From contig JBAPRR010000066.1 in the NCBI GenBank assembly GCA_049281195.1, forward strand, positions 1 through 9,332: DNA of 9,332 bases, written 5' to 3'. This DNA comes from JBAPRR01 sp049281195. GTDB lineage: Bacteria > Actinomycetota > Acidimicrobiia > Acidimicrobiales > CAVXTF01. The position numbers were made by a program, and so were the translations under genes. The notes beneath the pieces are model-generated. The model was not told where the DNA came from. It was given only the letters and a program-made list of their open reading frames with translations, and made no database searches. Below are positions 1 to 6,392 of the stretch, one piece after another. Every line of letters starts with the position of its first letter. Positions within the stretch are counted from its first letter, which is position 1.

Positions 1-185
1 AGACGGTCCGCAAGTGGACCTGGGAAGGTCCCCCCGGACACAGAAGGCTGGTCCCCCCGGAATCACCAGAACCACCCGATTACGAGTCCTTCGAGGATCG
101 ATCACCTGACGACGGACCACCTGACGACTGGAGACCTGATCCCGATCATGTCCAGGGATCGTTCTTAGATGGTGAAGACCCCTAA
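1..185 (+). CDS. C-terminal fragment of an unidentified protein (possibly DUF222/HNH endonuclease type)
   Basis: An open frame runs in from the left edge (first full codon at position 3) and stops at TAA 183-185, giving 60 visible residues. It starts with a basic, tryptophan-containing stretch (VRKWTWEGPPGHRR) and continues into a proline- and acid-rich tail with PDDGPPDDW and ends GEDP. The W-x-W...P-x-G-H pattern resembles the segment after the HNH motif in actinobacterial DUF222 (13E12-type) endonucleases, which often end in a disordered acidic tail; this is a weak resemblance, not an identification. The other two plus-strand frames also stay open for part of this stretch but give less protein-like sequence. 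A very stable hairpin lies about 100 bp downstream and could end this transcript. The catalytic part, if any, is outside the window. Confidence 0.5.
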   Translation, partial: TVRKWTWEGPPGHRRLVPPESPEPPDYESFEDRSPDDGPPDDWRPDPDHVQGSFLDGEDP

Positions 186-281
186 CCGGCCACCAGCGGA
201 ATCCCCATCTCCGCGGACCGGAACAACCGAGGTTCCGCATTCAACCGAAAGCGCCCGGTCGAGCCGGCGCGCTCAAACACG

Positions 282-307
282 CGATGGCTCCCGAAAGGGG
301 GCCATCG
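282..307 (+). terminator. Strong hairpin with GAAA tetraloop, probable transcription terminator
   Basis: CGATGGCTCCC pairs with GGGGGCCATCG around a GAAA loop at 293-296. This gives 11 consecutive pairs including one G-U, with a further possible G-U at the base. GNRA tetraloops are exceptionally stable in RNA. No T-tract follows, which is common for terminators in high-GC actinobacteria. It lies about 97 bp after the stop of the left-edge gene. A structured RNA element or a protein-binding inverted repeat would fit equally well from sequence alone. Confidence 0.5.
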
Positions 308-466
308 TCGCGTATGGCGACATGCGCAGGCCCGTCAAGAAAACCGCGACGCCGTCCGTCCGGATGGCTCCTTCGGCGTGTGACCCGACAGGATGGACTC
401 CGCAACGAGCGTCGCCGTGTACGGACCCATAAGTAGCCATTGGGTCCCGGGTCCGCGTGCCTCGTA

Positions 467-505
467 TCCGTGCCTTGTGTCCGTGCCTTGTGTCCGTGCC
501 TTGTG
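467..505. repeat. Three perfect tandem copies of a 13-bp unit
   Basis: The unit TCCGTGCCTTGTG occurs at 467-479, 480-492 and 493-505 without mismatch. Degenerate relatives flank it on both sides (GTCCGCGTGCCTCGTA before, TCCGAGTCCGTGTGCCGTG after), so the array looks like the centre of a longer decayed G/T-rich repeat tract. The period of 13 is not a multiple of three, which argues against coding function. It lies upstream of the methyltransferase operon promoter candidate. Confidence 0.85.
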
Positions 506-544
506 TCCGAGTCCGTGTGCCGTGTCGACGTACACGTTCGACCG

Positions 545-574
545 TTGAGAAAGGCTCCGAGATCGGACTAGATC
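545..574 (+). promoter_or_regulatory. Candidate sigma70-type promoter for the methyltransferase operon
   Basis: TTGAGA (545-550) matches five of six bases of the -35 consensus and is followed after 18 bp by TAGATC (569-574), a weak -10 element. Transcription would start near 581, leaving a leader of about 135 nt before the GTG at 715. This rests on consensus matching alone; such matches occur by chance, and the -10 is poor. Confidence 0.25.
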
Positions 575-618
575 ATCAGTGCTCGAGTCAACGGCTGACT
601 CACTCGCTCCCCTGGCCG

Positions 619-648
619 AGGCCTTCAAAGGCCTTCAAAAGCCTTTTT
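619..648 (+). terminator. Terminator-like palindrome in the operon leader
   Basis: AGGCCTT (619-625) and AAGGCCT (628-634) form an inverted repeat with a two-base spacer. The overlapping pair AAAGGC (627-632) and GCCTTT (641-646) has an eight-base loop and is followed by two more T residues. The two hairpins share bases and cannot both form. If the upstream promoter candidate is real this lies in the leader and could attenuate; otherwise it may end readthrough from the left. The stems are short and the T-run is interrupted, so the call is weak. Confidence 0.25.
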
Positions 649-714
649 CCCGCCAGGACCCACTGAGGTACCGTCGGAACGACGAGGTGCCCGTTTTCCG
701 AGAGGCCGTAGCAC

Positions 715-1464
715 GTGAACCAACAAGCAATCGATCGCGCGACATCCCTTGCCAGGCGACTTCTGCCCCAGGAGCGATACGAGCAGCTGAGGCGCGGTTA
801 CAGGGCGGCGACTAGGACCCAGCTGAACGACGAGCTGATGACATCGCGTGGGGCGCGTTTCAGCGGACTCGCATCATCGTTCATAACGGCGTCTCGAATT
901 CCGGGTTATTTCACATACGACGATGCTCTCGTCTTCACAACGATTCTCAAGATGCAGTCTTCTTTCTTGCTCCGAGGAGACCTGTTCGAAATCGGGACCT
1001 ACCAAGGTCGCTCGGCAGCGTTTCTAGCAATGTGTCTCCAGCCGGGCGAACGGCTGGTGGTCAACGACGCGTTCCAGACTGAGACTTACGACACGTATAT
1101 CGACCGTCCCAGTCCGCAGACCTTGCTCAAGAACGTCCGCAGCGTCGTCCCGGATCTCGACGAGGACCGTATTCGGATCATCGAAGGCCTGAGCACCGAG
1201 ATCACCATTGCCGACGATCAGCGCTTCCGGTTCGCGCACGTGGACGGCGGTCATTCCTACGAGACCGCTCTTTCCGATCTTCTTCTGTGCGCCGAGCACA
1301 TGGTTCCGGGCGGAATCATCGCTGTAGACGACTACGAGAACTACGCATGGCCCGAGGTGACACCCGCCGTCAATGAATTCCTGAAGAGGCGGACCGACGT
1401 CTCCGTCCTTATGGACATCAACCGGCAGGGAGCTATCGGGAGGAAGATCTACTTGCAGATCTGA
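715..1464 (+). CDS. Class I SAM-dependent methyltransferase (Methyltransf_24-like)
   Basis: This 249-residue protein probably moves a methyl group from S-adenosylmethionine to a hydroxyl on a sugar or similar small group; the acceptor cannot be read from sequence. Motif I is clear at residues 92-100 (EIGTYQGRS), where the glycine-rich loop and acidic residue bind SAM. VDGGHSYE at 176-183 and VPGGIIAVDDY at 197-207 form the Asp/His-containing second half typical of the Methyltransf_24 and cephalosporin-hydroxylase-like methyltransferases found in glycan and natural-product clusters. Residues 1-50 are basic and helical with no signal peptide, so it acts in the cytoplasm. The GTG at 715 is the first possible start because an in-frame TAG lies at 709-711; GAGAGG at 700-705 is a usable ribosome binding site. 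The next gene follows after 39 bp on the same strand, so the two are likely co-transcribed. Family is secure, substrate unknown. Confidence 0.88.
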   Translation: MNQQAIDRATSLARRLLPQERYEQLRRGYRAATRTQLNDELMTSRGARFSGLASSFITASRIPGYFTYDDALVFTTILKMQSSFLLRGDLFEIGTYQGRSAAFLAMCLQPGERLVVNDAFQTETYDTYIDRPSPQTLLKNVRSVVPDLDEDRIRIIEGLSTEITIADDQRFRFAHVDGGHSYETALSDLLLCAEHMVPGGIIAVDDYENYAWPEVTPAVNEFLKRRTDVSVLMDINRQGAIGRKIYLQI

Positions 1465-1503
1465 AGAGCCCCTGACGCCCTGGCAACGAAATAGGGTGAC
1501 GCC

Positions 1504-3150
1504 GTGAGTCGGCTTGCGGACGATCGGGCGGACGAAGCCGCTCGAACACCGTCGCGCGAACGACCTCAACAATCACAAGTGATTCGTGTACTCAGCCATC
1601 TCACCGTTTGGACTGTCATGCTCGTCCCGGCGACTATCGAGATGGCCAGAGGTTGGCGCGCTCTTGGCGATGACGCGACCATCTCGTTCAGGGCCTACAC
1701 GGTCCTATCGTTTCACTCACCACTCGTGGGGCAGTTCTCCACCACGTCGTTGCGAACTGGTCACTTGCTCTACGACCCCGGCCCTCTCCAATATTGGCTT
1801 CTTACTTTTCCTGTTCACCTTGACTCAACCCAAGGCGCTTTGTGGGGCGCCGCATTGGTTGAAGCACTCGTCCTCTCGCTGGCGATCGAAGGACTTTGGT
1901 CAGCTGGTCGCGTGCTCGCAGGCGCAGCAGTGAGTCTCATTGTCCTCGACCTGGCTTGGCTGATTCCCGACATCTTCACCCATCCGACGTGGAATCCTAA
2001 CTTTGCCATCCCATTTGTTGTGACAAGCATCGTGCTTGCCTGGGTCGTGGCGACTGGATCTCTGGGCTGGTGGCCCTGGCTTGTCCTCACTGCATCGGTC
2101 GCGGTGCAGGCGGAGCTTTTCTTCGCGGTGTTCGCGGCAATAGTCGTTGTTGCCGCCCCTCTCATTGGACTCGTCCGACGCGGGACACGCCCACTCAGGT
2201 GGTTAGTTTTGGGACTGATCGTGGCGGCAATCTGTTGGGCTCCCGCCGTTGTTCAGCAAATCGGCAATGGGAGCAAGGGGAATCTGTCGCTGCTTCTCCA
2301 CAACCGAGGCGGAGCGCTGTTAGGGCCTTCGTTCGGTTTTCGAAGCTTGGCCTTCGCAGGCTCGTTGCGACCGATCTGGACCATGCACACCCGGGAAAGC
2401 GATCTCCTCACCCTCAAAGATATCGGTGATAGAGATCCGATCGCAGGCGTCTTGGTGCTGGTTCTGATGGCCATCATCGCCACGACTGCCTGGTGGTTCG
2501 GACGGCGTGATCTCGCCACACTTGCAATGCTTGGTTTTCTCTGCGCGGTTGCTACCGTCGCGTCCCTTTCCATCGTTCCCAAATCGCTCTTTGTCAACCT
2601 CCGCTATTTGCACTTCTTTTTGTGGCCAGTAGGGATACTTATTTGGGTGGTGGTGTTGTGGGCAGTAACCGATCTGCTCATCGCGATTTGGGCCCACCGC
2701 CGCCTCGCAGAACTACCGGGTGCATGGGCGACGCTTCCGGCCAAGCAGAGAAATCTCATTTACAAAGCCGTCTTGGTAGTTTGCATTCTCGCCCTGGGTG
2801 CACTGAGTGCCCAGGGTCTCCTCAATCCCGATCCCGAACAGGGTCCCCAGAGCGAGGTAACCCTCGATGTCCGCGCAGTGGCTCTCATCGAAAAGGCAGT
2901 TCCGCGGGGCCACGTTGGGCTGCTGCTGTATTGGGGATCTGCAAAAGACAGTCTGCTGAACATCTTCGGCGAGTTGTTCGAAATCGGAACTGGTGCGGCG
3001 TGGCAGCTCACCGCCGATGGCTGGGATCCCGCTCTTCCGCCTTGGTTGACGACAGTGACGGGCGTTTCATATCCGCCACACAGTCACTGGCCCACAGTCA
3101 CGGTGACCCTGTTTCCCGACAAGGTAATAGTCAAGCGCACCGGAAGATGA
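1504..3150 (+). CDS. Polytopic membrane protein, GT-C superfamily glycosyltransferase-like
   Basis: The 548-residue product has about ten to eleven hydrophobic segments, roughly at 30-48, 112-131, 137-156, 168-184, 188-225 (two), 232-250, 313-331, 337-357, 368-397 and 419-438, then a soluble C-terminal domain of about 110 residues that would lie outside the membrane. GDDATISF at 55-62 puts an acidic pair in the first external loop, where GT-C enzymes carry their catalytic or metal-binding acid. DPGPLQYW at 91-98 and PTWNPN at 161-166 match conserved patterns I associate with actinobacterial GT-C-like proteins. Such enzymes use polyprenyl-phosphate sugars to glycosylate lipids, glycans or proteins outside the cell; that role is inferred. 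The GTG start has AGGG at 1493-1496, seven bases upstream. Its codons use more A/T at third positions than ligA, as often seen in variable surface-glycan loci. It probably works with the methyltransferase upstream. A carbohydrate-handling membrane protein without transferase activity remains possible. Confidence 0.8.
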   Translation: MSRLADDRADEAARTPSRERPQQSQVIRVLSHLTVWTVMLVPATIEMARGWRALGDDATISFRAYTVLSFHSPLVGQFSTTSLRTGHLLYDPGPLQYWLLTFPVHLDSTQGALWGAALVEALVLSLAIEGLWSAGRVLAGAAVSLIVLDLAWLIPDIFTHPTWNPNFAIPFVVTSIVLAWVVATGSLGWWPWLVLTASVAVQAELFFAVFAAIVVVAAPLIGLVRRGTRPLRWLVLGLIVAAICWAPAVVQQIGNGSKGNLSLLLHNRGGALLGPSFGFRSLAFAGSLRPIWTMHTRESDLLTLKDIGDRDPIAGVLVLVLMAIIATTAWWFGRRDLATLAMLGFLCAVATVASLSIVPKSLFVNLRYLHFFLWPVGILIWVVVLWAVTDLLIAIWAHRRLAELPGAWATLPAKQRNLIYKAVLVVCILALGALSAQGLLNPDPEQGPQSEVTLDVRAVALIEKAVPRGHVGLLLYWGSAKDSLLNIFGELFEIGTGAAWQLTADGWDPALPPWLTTVTGVSYPPHSHWPTVTVTLFPDKVIVKRTGR

Positions 3151-3170
3151 CGGATCTCATCCGACGTACA

Positions 3171-3192
3171 ACTTCGACCAGGCGGTCGAAGT
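3171..3192 (+). terminator. Perfect 9-bp hairpin after the operon
   Basis: ACTTCGACC (3171-3179) pairs perfectly with GGTCGAAGT (3184-3192) around the loop AGGC. It begins 20 bp after the TGA of the GT-C-like gene, a normal place for a terminator. No T-tract follows (GGAATTGATTGC), so termination would have to rely on the stem alone. The right arm would also cover the ribosome binding site of the doubtful ORF starting at 3201. Confidence 0.5.
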
Positions 3193-3200
3193 GGAATTGA

Positions 3201-3692
3201 TTGCTGCACACGGAAGTAGGCGCCGTCTCGCGTCTTGAATACGCGGCCCGTATTTACACTGTCGAGCTCTGCGCTGTCGAGCCAATGGCCCTCGGGCAGG
3301 CGCAGGCGCTCTCCGCCTTGACGGAGACCCTTCAAGGACCGAAGGTCGGGGCCGAGTCCATGACACAGGTCGGATCGTCTTGCTGGTGGCCTGTCGTCTC
3401 GATCTACGATCGCATCAGTTGTGGTGGTTCGCCGAGCAACCTTCCAACAATGTTCAGGGTTCTCGAACACGTCCATTCGACAGTCCTTCGTGACGGCTCG
3501 TACTACCTGCCGTATTCGTCCGCGCAGACCTTCGCCGAAGATGCAGGCTTCTTTGACCCCGGTTTCGTGGGCGGGATGGTTAGATCCGTTCAGATCAAGG
3601 TATCGGGCAGCTCGATTTCCTATTTGCACATCGTCTTGCTGCAAAATGCAGGGCCCACAGGAAGCTGGAGACGACGATTGAATACACGGTGA
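3201..3692 (+). CDS. Doubtful ORF of unknown function, possibly a gene remnant
   Basis: A frame of 163 residues opens at TTG 3201, directly after an in-frame TGA at 3198-3200, with GTGGA at 3191-3195 as a possible ribosome binding site. Third codon positions are mostly G or C and the composition is protein-like, including LRDGSYYLPYSSAQTFAEDAGF near residues 100-121, which faintly recalls methyltransferase C-terminal parts but is not enough to assign a family. No signal peptide or membrane segment is evident. After the stop at 3690-3692 and a second TGA at 3696-3698, the same frame stays open to TAG 3849-3851 and again reads like protein (LDSLLQLVKEL, then GGGALSEALKAARRLVL). That suggests a decayed longer gene rather than an intact one. 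The opposite strand also has a long open frame here, so chance openness cannot be excluded. Confidence 0.3.
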   Translation: MLHTEVGAVSRLEYAARIYTVELCAVEPMALGQAQALSALTETLQGPKVGAESMTQVGSSCWWPVVSIYDRISCGGSPSNLPTMFRVLEHVHSTVLRDGSYYLPYSSAQTFAEDAGFFDPGFVGGMVRSVQIKVSGSSISYLHIVLLQNAGPTGSWRRRLNTR

Positions 3693-3835
3693 ACGTGAAC
3701 GTCGTCGGATCGGCACCGGCCGTCAAAACACTGTCTGGACAGCCTTCTGCAACTGGTCAAGGAGCTATCGCCCAGCCGTGACGTCTACCCAGATTTTGGC
3801 GGCGGCGCGCTTTCCGAAGCTTTGAAAGCTGCCCG

Positions 3836-3880
3836 TCGGCTCGTCCTGTAGGGACCCCTCGGCTCGTCCCATCGGGACTC
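3836..3880. repeat. Two tandem imperfect 23-bp units, each with a small hairpin
   Basis: TCGGCTCGTCC occurs at 3836-3846 and again at 3859-3869, giving a period of 23. Each copy continues into a short self-complementary element: GTCCTGTAGGGAC in the first and GTCCCATCGGGAC in the second. The two elements differ in the loop and one stem base, so pairing potential is kept while sequence changes. They lie between convergent genes and might help end transcription; that role is inferred. Confidence 0.6.
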
Positions 3881-3956
3881 CGCGATTCGCTCCAACGACT
3901 TGAGGGCGAGGTTCCACTCGCCACACTCCCAGAGGGGTCATGACCTGGGATACCCG

Positions 3957-3991
3957 CCTCAGCCCTCAGCCCTCAGACCCCAGACCCCAGA
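3957..3991. repeat. Five tandem copies of a 7-bp unit
   Basis: CCTCAGC appears at 3957-3963 and 3964-3970, CCTCAGA at 3971-3977, and CCCCAGA at 3978-3984 and 3985-3991, followed by CCCA. The stepwise change of the unit along the array is what replication slippage of a simple repeat produces. It lies 67 bp beyond the stop of the propeller gene, outside any supported coding frame. Confidence 0.85.
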
Positions 3992-4023
3992 CCCACTTTG
4001 TCGTCGTCTCACCTCACCCGACC

Positions 4024-4053
4024 GGGGGCCGGGGGCCGAGGAGGCCGAGGGGG
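4024..4053 (+). other. G-run tract with possible G-quadruplex character
   Basis: Runs of five G lie at 4024-4028, 4031-4035 and 4049-4053, with two GG pairs between them (4040-4041 and 4043-4044). A four-strand quadruplex would need the short GG runs as one leg, so only a two-layer or imperfect structure is possible. It directly follows the stop codon of the minus-strand propeller gene, so the matching RNA of that gene would be C-rich here. Confidence 0.35.
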
Positions 4054-4057
4054 CCGA

Positions 4058-6313
4058 TCAGGTCAACTGGAAAATCACCCTCGCCGTGTCCCTGGAAGTC
4101 CGCCCCAGGGCCGTTATGGCGTGTGCGCCGTCCGGCCCTGCTGCGGGCGAACGCGGAATGTGGCCGATGCAACTGAAGGATCCATCAGAGGTGGCAATTG
4201 CAGCGCAGATCACGACAATCGAGGGTGCCCCGCTCGATAGACCCGTCTGATACCTGACGTTTACCAGTTCTCCCGGTGTGTCACCGGTGCCGCTGACGCT
4301 CATCACCTGTCCAGGTAGCCCCACAGTGGGCGAGACCGCCACTGTAGGTACGGCGGTGATCCGTCCGATGGAGTTGTTGCTCTCGTTGGTGAACCACAAA
4401 GCACCATCAGGACCCACCGTAATCAGAAACGGTGTGTCGATCCCAGGCCCGGTGTAGGAAGTGGCGATCCCTGAAGTCGTGATCCGACCGATGGCATTGC
4501 CTTCCCTGGCGTACCAGAGCGCATCGTCCGGTCCAGCGGTGATCGAGAATGCCGAGCTCTCGAGCGGCCCCGAGAAATTCGTGACAGCACCTGAGGTCGT
4601 TATACGTCCGATGGAGTCCGGGTTAGGGATGCCTATGTTGGTGAACCACAAGGCTCCGTCCGATCCAGAGGCGATCGAGTTCGGTCGGTAGATTCCGGTC
4701 CCGGTGAAGTTGCTGACCACTCCCGATGTCGTGATCCGTCCGATCGAGTTGCTCGCGTAGTTGGTGAACCAGAGAGCGCCGTCAGATCCGACGGTGATGC
4801 TGTTCGGGCTTTCAATGCCCGTACCGGTGTAGCTGGTCACGACTCCGGAGGTGGTGATCCTCCCTATCGATTTGGACCCGTTCGTGAACCACAGTGCGCC
4901 ATCAGGTCCGGCGACAATCGCCCCGGGGTCATGGATGGCGCTCCCCGTGTATTCGGTGAAAACGCCTGACGTCGTGATCCGCCCGATCGAATTGCCCGTG
5001 GTGTTCGCGAACCACAGAGCGCCGTCGGGTCCAACCGTGATACCCGTGGGTCCGTCGATGTCAGACGACATGTAGTTGCTGTACACGCCGCTCGTCGTTA
5101 TCCGACCGATTGAATTGTTCCCGGAATTGGTGAACCACAACGCACCATCAGGTCCGGCGACGATGGACTCTGGAAAATTGACGCCATCGCCTATGAAGTT
5201 CGAGACGAGCCCGCTGGTCGTGACATTGCCAATCGATTGGCTGATCATGTTGGTGAACCACAACTTGCCGTCGGGACCTACCGTGATCCCCTCTGGATCC
5301 GAGATCGTCGGCGAGTGGAAGAACTGGAAGGTATTACCCGAGGTAGAGATCCGGCCGATCGAGTTCCCCTCGGTATTCGTGAACCACATCGAATGCTCTG
5401 GACCGGCCACGATGGCGAACGGCACTGATAAGCCGCTGTTCTTGAAGTCCGCAACTACGCCCGACGTCGTTATGCGTGCGATCGAGTTGTTGCCCTGGTT
5501 CGTGAACCACAGCGCATTCGCCGGACCCCTCGCGATCACCTCGGGGCGCGAAATGCCCGGGCTCGAGTAGTTCGACACCAAACCCGAGGTCGTCATCTTC
5601 CCCACCGAGTTGGCGCCGTAATTGGTGAACCACAGATTCCCGTCGGGTCCGGTGGTGATTGAGTTCGGGCTGGCCAGAAGACTGCTCGTGAAAAGTGTGA
5701 TCGAGCCCGACGTGGTTATGCGTCCGATCGAGTCTCCGTTGGTCGTGAACCACAGAGCGCCATCGGGACCCGGCGTTATGCCTATGGGCTCGAAAATTCC
5801 GGGAGCGGTGTAGAACGTGATCACACCTGAGATGGTGATCCTCCCGATCGAATTGCCACCTTCGTTGGCGAACCACAGAGCGCCGTCAGGCCCTGTGATG
5901 ATGATCTGCGGAGCATTGAGTTCGGCCGCCGCGAATGTGGTTACGACGCCCGAAGTGGTGATCCGTCCGATCGTGTTTGAACCGTCATTGACGAACCAGA
6001 GCGCCCCATCGGGACCGGTCGTGATGCCACGTGGATAGAACATTCCTCCACCGAAATTCGACACAATCCCACCGTGATTACGCGTGACCGTCTTTGGAGT
6101 GGTGGCGTTCTGGGCGTTCCCCACCGTTTCCACACTCTGCACGGTCTTCACTGACACACGCGGTGACGTCTTTACGGCCGTCGCTGTTGCTCTCGTCGAC
6201 TGACTGTTGATCACGGCCGAAGCACCGGTCGCGCCCAGCGTCGTCCCGAAGAATATGACGGGAACGCCGACAATCAGGATCATGCAGAACCTGATCGAGA
6301 CCTTTGACCTCAT
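4058..6313 (-). CDS. Secreted Vgb-like protein with fourteen beta-propeller repeats and C-terminal Ig-like domain
   Basis: The ATG at 6313 gives 751 residues and a clean Sec signal peptide (basic MRSK, hydrophobic core to about residue 28, cleavage after ASA at 33). The frame is open to 6418, but the added 35 residues would bury the signal. GGGGG at 6320-6324 is six bases upstream of this ATG. A Ser/Thr/Val-rich linker (34-80) leads into fourteen repeats of about 41 residues (82-654), each built on GPDGALWFTN...NSIGRITTSG. This is the signature of virginiamycin B lyase and related propellers (COG4257), which have seven blades, so this looks like two propellers in tandem. Residues 655-751 match an actinobacterial Ig-like domain (SPTVGLPGQ, SGTG, DGSFSC) with a likely disulfide pair. 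No His/Glu set conserved as in Vgb is evident, so streptogramin lyase activity is doubtful. A binding or structural role outside the cell is likelier; no partner is known. Confidence 0.9.
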   Translation of the reverse strand: MRSKVSIRFCMILIVGVPVIFFGTTLGATGASAVINSQSTRATATAVKTSPRVSVKTVQSVETVGNAQNATTPKTVTRNHGGIVSNFGGGMFYPRGITTGPDGALWFVNDGSNTIGRITTSGVVTTFAAAELNAPQIIITGPDGALWFANEGGNSIGRITISGVITFYTAPGIFEPIGITPGPDGALWFTTNGDSIGRITTSGSITLFTSSLLASPNSITTGPDGNLWFTNYGANSVGKMTTSGLVSNYSSPGISRPEVIARGPANALWFTNQGNNSIARITTSGVVADFKNSGLSVPFAIVAGPEHSMWFTNTEGNSIGRISTSGNTFQFFHSPTISDPEGITVGPDGKLWFTNMISQSIGNVTTSGLVSNFIGDGVNFPESIVAGPDGALWFTNSGNNSIGRITTSGVYSNYMSSDIDGPTGITVGPDGALWFANTTGNSIGRITTSGVFTEYTGSAIHDPGAIVAGPDGALWFTNGSKSIGRITTSGVVTSYTGTGIESPNSITVGSDGALWFTNYASNSIGRITTSGVVSNFTGTGIYRPNSIASGSDGALWFTNIGIPNPDSIGRITTSGAVTNFSGPLESSAFSITAGPDDALWYAREGNAIGRITTSGIATSYTGPGIDTPFLITVGPDGALWFTNESNNSIGRITAVPTVAVSPTVGLPGQVMSVSGTGDTPGELVNVRYQTGLSSGAPSIVVICAAIATSDGSFSCIGHIPRSPAAGPDGAHAITALGRTSRDTARVIFQLT
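4391..5999 (-). repeat. Intragenic tandem array of about 123-bp units
   Basis: The plus-strand mark GAACCAC/GAACCAG (antisense of the LWFTN codons; GTACCAG in the unit at 4511) begins at 4391, 4511, 4643, 4766, 4886, 5009, 5132, 5255, 5381, 5504, 5627, 5747, 5870 and 5993. Eight of the thirteen intervals are exactly 123 bp; the rest are 120, 126 or 132, always multiples of three, so the frame is kept. High similarity between units at DNA level shows growth by duplication and makes unequal recombination between blades likely. Confidence 0.9.
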
Positions 6314-6319
6314 CACGCA

Positions 6320-6324
6320 CCCCC
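6320..6324 (-). promoter_or_regulatory. Ribosome binding site fixing the propeller-gene start
   Basis: On the minus strand GGGGG is followed by TGCGTG and then the ATG at 6313. The six-base spacing supports this ATG (or the GTG codon immediately before it) over the upstream alternatives in the same frame. Confidence 0.6.
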
Positions 6325-6392
6325 GTAGGTTCGGCGCTACGAGTACGCTACTCCGCGAGCAGGTGATCGAGGCTGTCGGGTGTCCGGCGTGC

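Larger units (their letters stand above)
186..714. other. 529-bp intergenic region without a convincing gene
   Basis: Short ORFs occur on both strands here, but they are arginine/serine/proline-rich, overlap each other and resemble no family I know. The stretch instead holds non-coding structure: a long GAAA-loop hairpin at 282-307, a smaller hairpin at 351-368 (GCCGTCC, loop GTCC, GGATGGC), a 13-bp tandem repeat at 467-505, a possible promoter at 545-574 and a palindromic, terminator-like stretch at 619-648. It separates the left-edge gene from the methyltransferase operon. Confidence 0.6.
3693..4057. other. Convergent intergenic region rich in short repeats
   Basis: This stretch separates plus-strand genes on the left from minus-strand genes on the right. 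The first part continues the frame of the doubtful ORF after its stops, up to 3851. Beyond that it holds two 22-23-bp direct repeats with small internal hairpins (3836-3880), five copies of a 7-bp unit (3957-3991) and a G-run tract (4024-4053). No separate gene is supported. Confidence 0.6.

Noticed and set aside
467..505. CRISPR-like array
   Set aside because: The units are only 13 bp and directly adjacent, with no spacers and no cas genes in the window.
2792..2816. Inverted repeat CCCTGGG...CCCAGGG
   Set aside because: It lies inside the GT-C-like coding sequence and encodes part of a hydrophobic segment; mid-gene termination is unlikely.
978..2992. The string LFEIGT shared by the methyltransferase (residues 90-95) and the C-terminal domain of the GT-C-like protein (491-496)
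   Set aside because: The match is six residues with unrelated surroundings; the second lacks the rest of a SAM-binding motif. Coincidence.
3084..3716. 210-residue minus-strand frame overlapping the end of the GT-C-like gene
   Set aside because: It overlaps the 3' end of a better-supported gene, is Arg-rich and shows no family resemblance. The plus-strand frame has the more coding-like composition, though neither is secure.
4461..6038. Several plus-strand frames with repeated NHxAPSGP-like motifs
   Set aside because: They are the antisense reading of the propeller repeats, so their regularity only mirrors the real gene.
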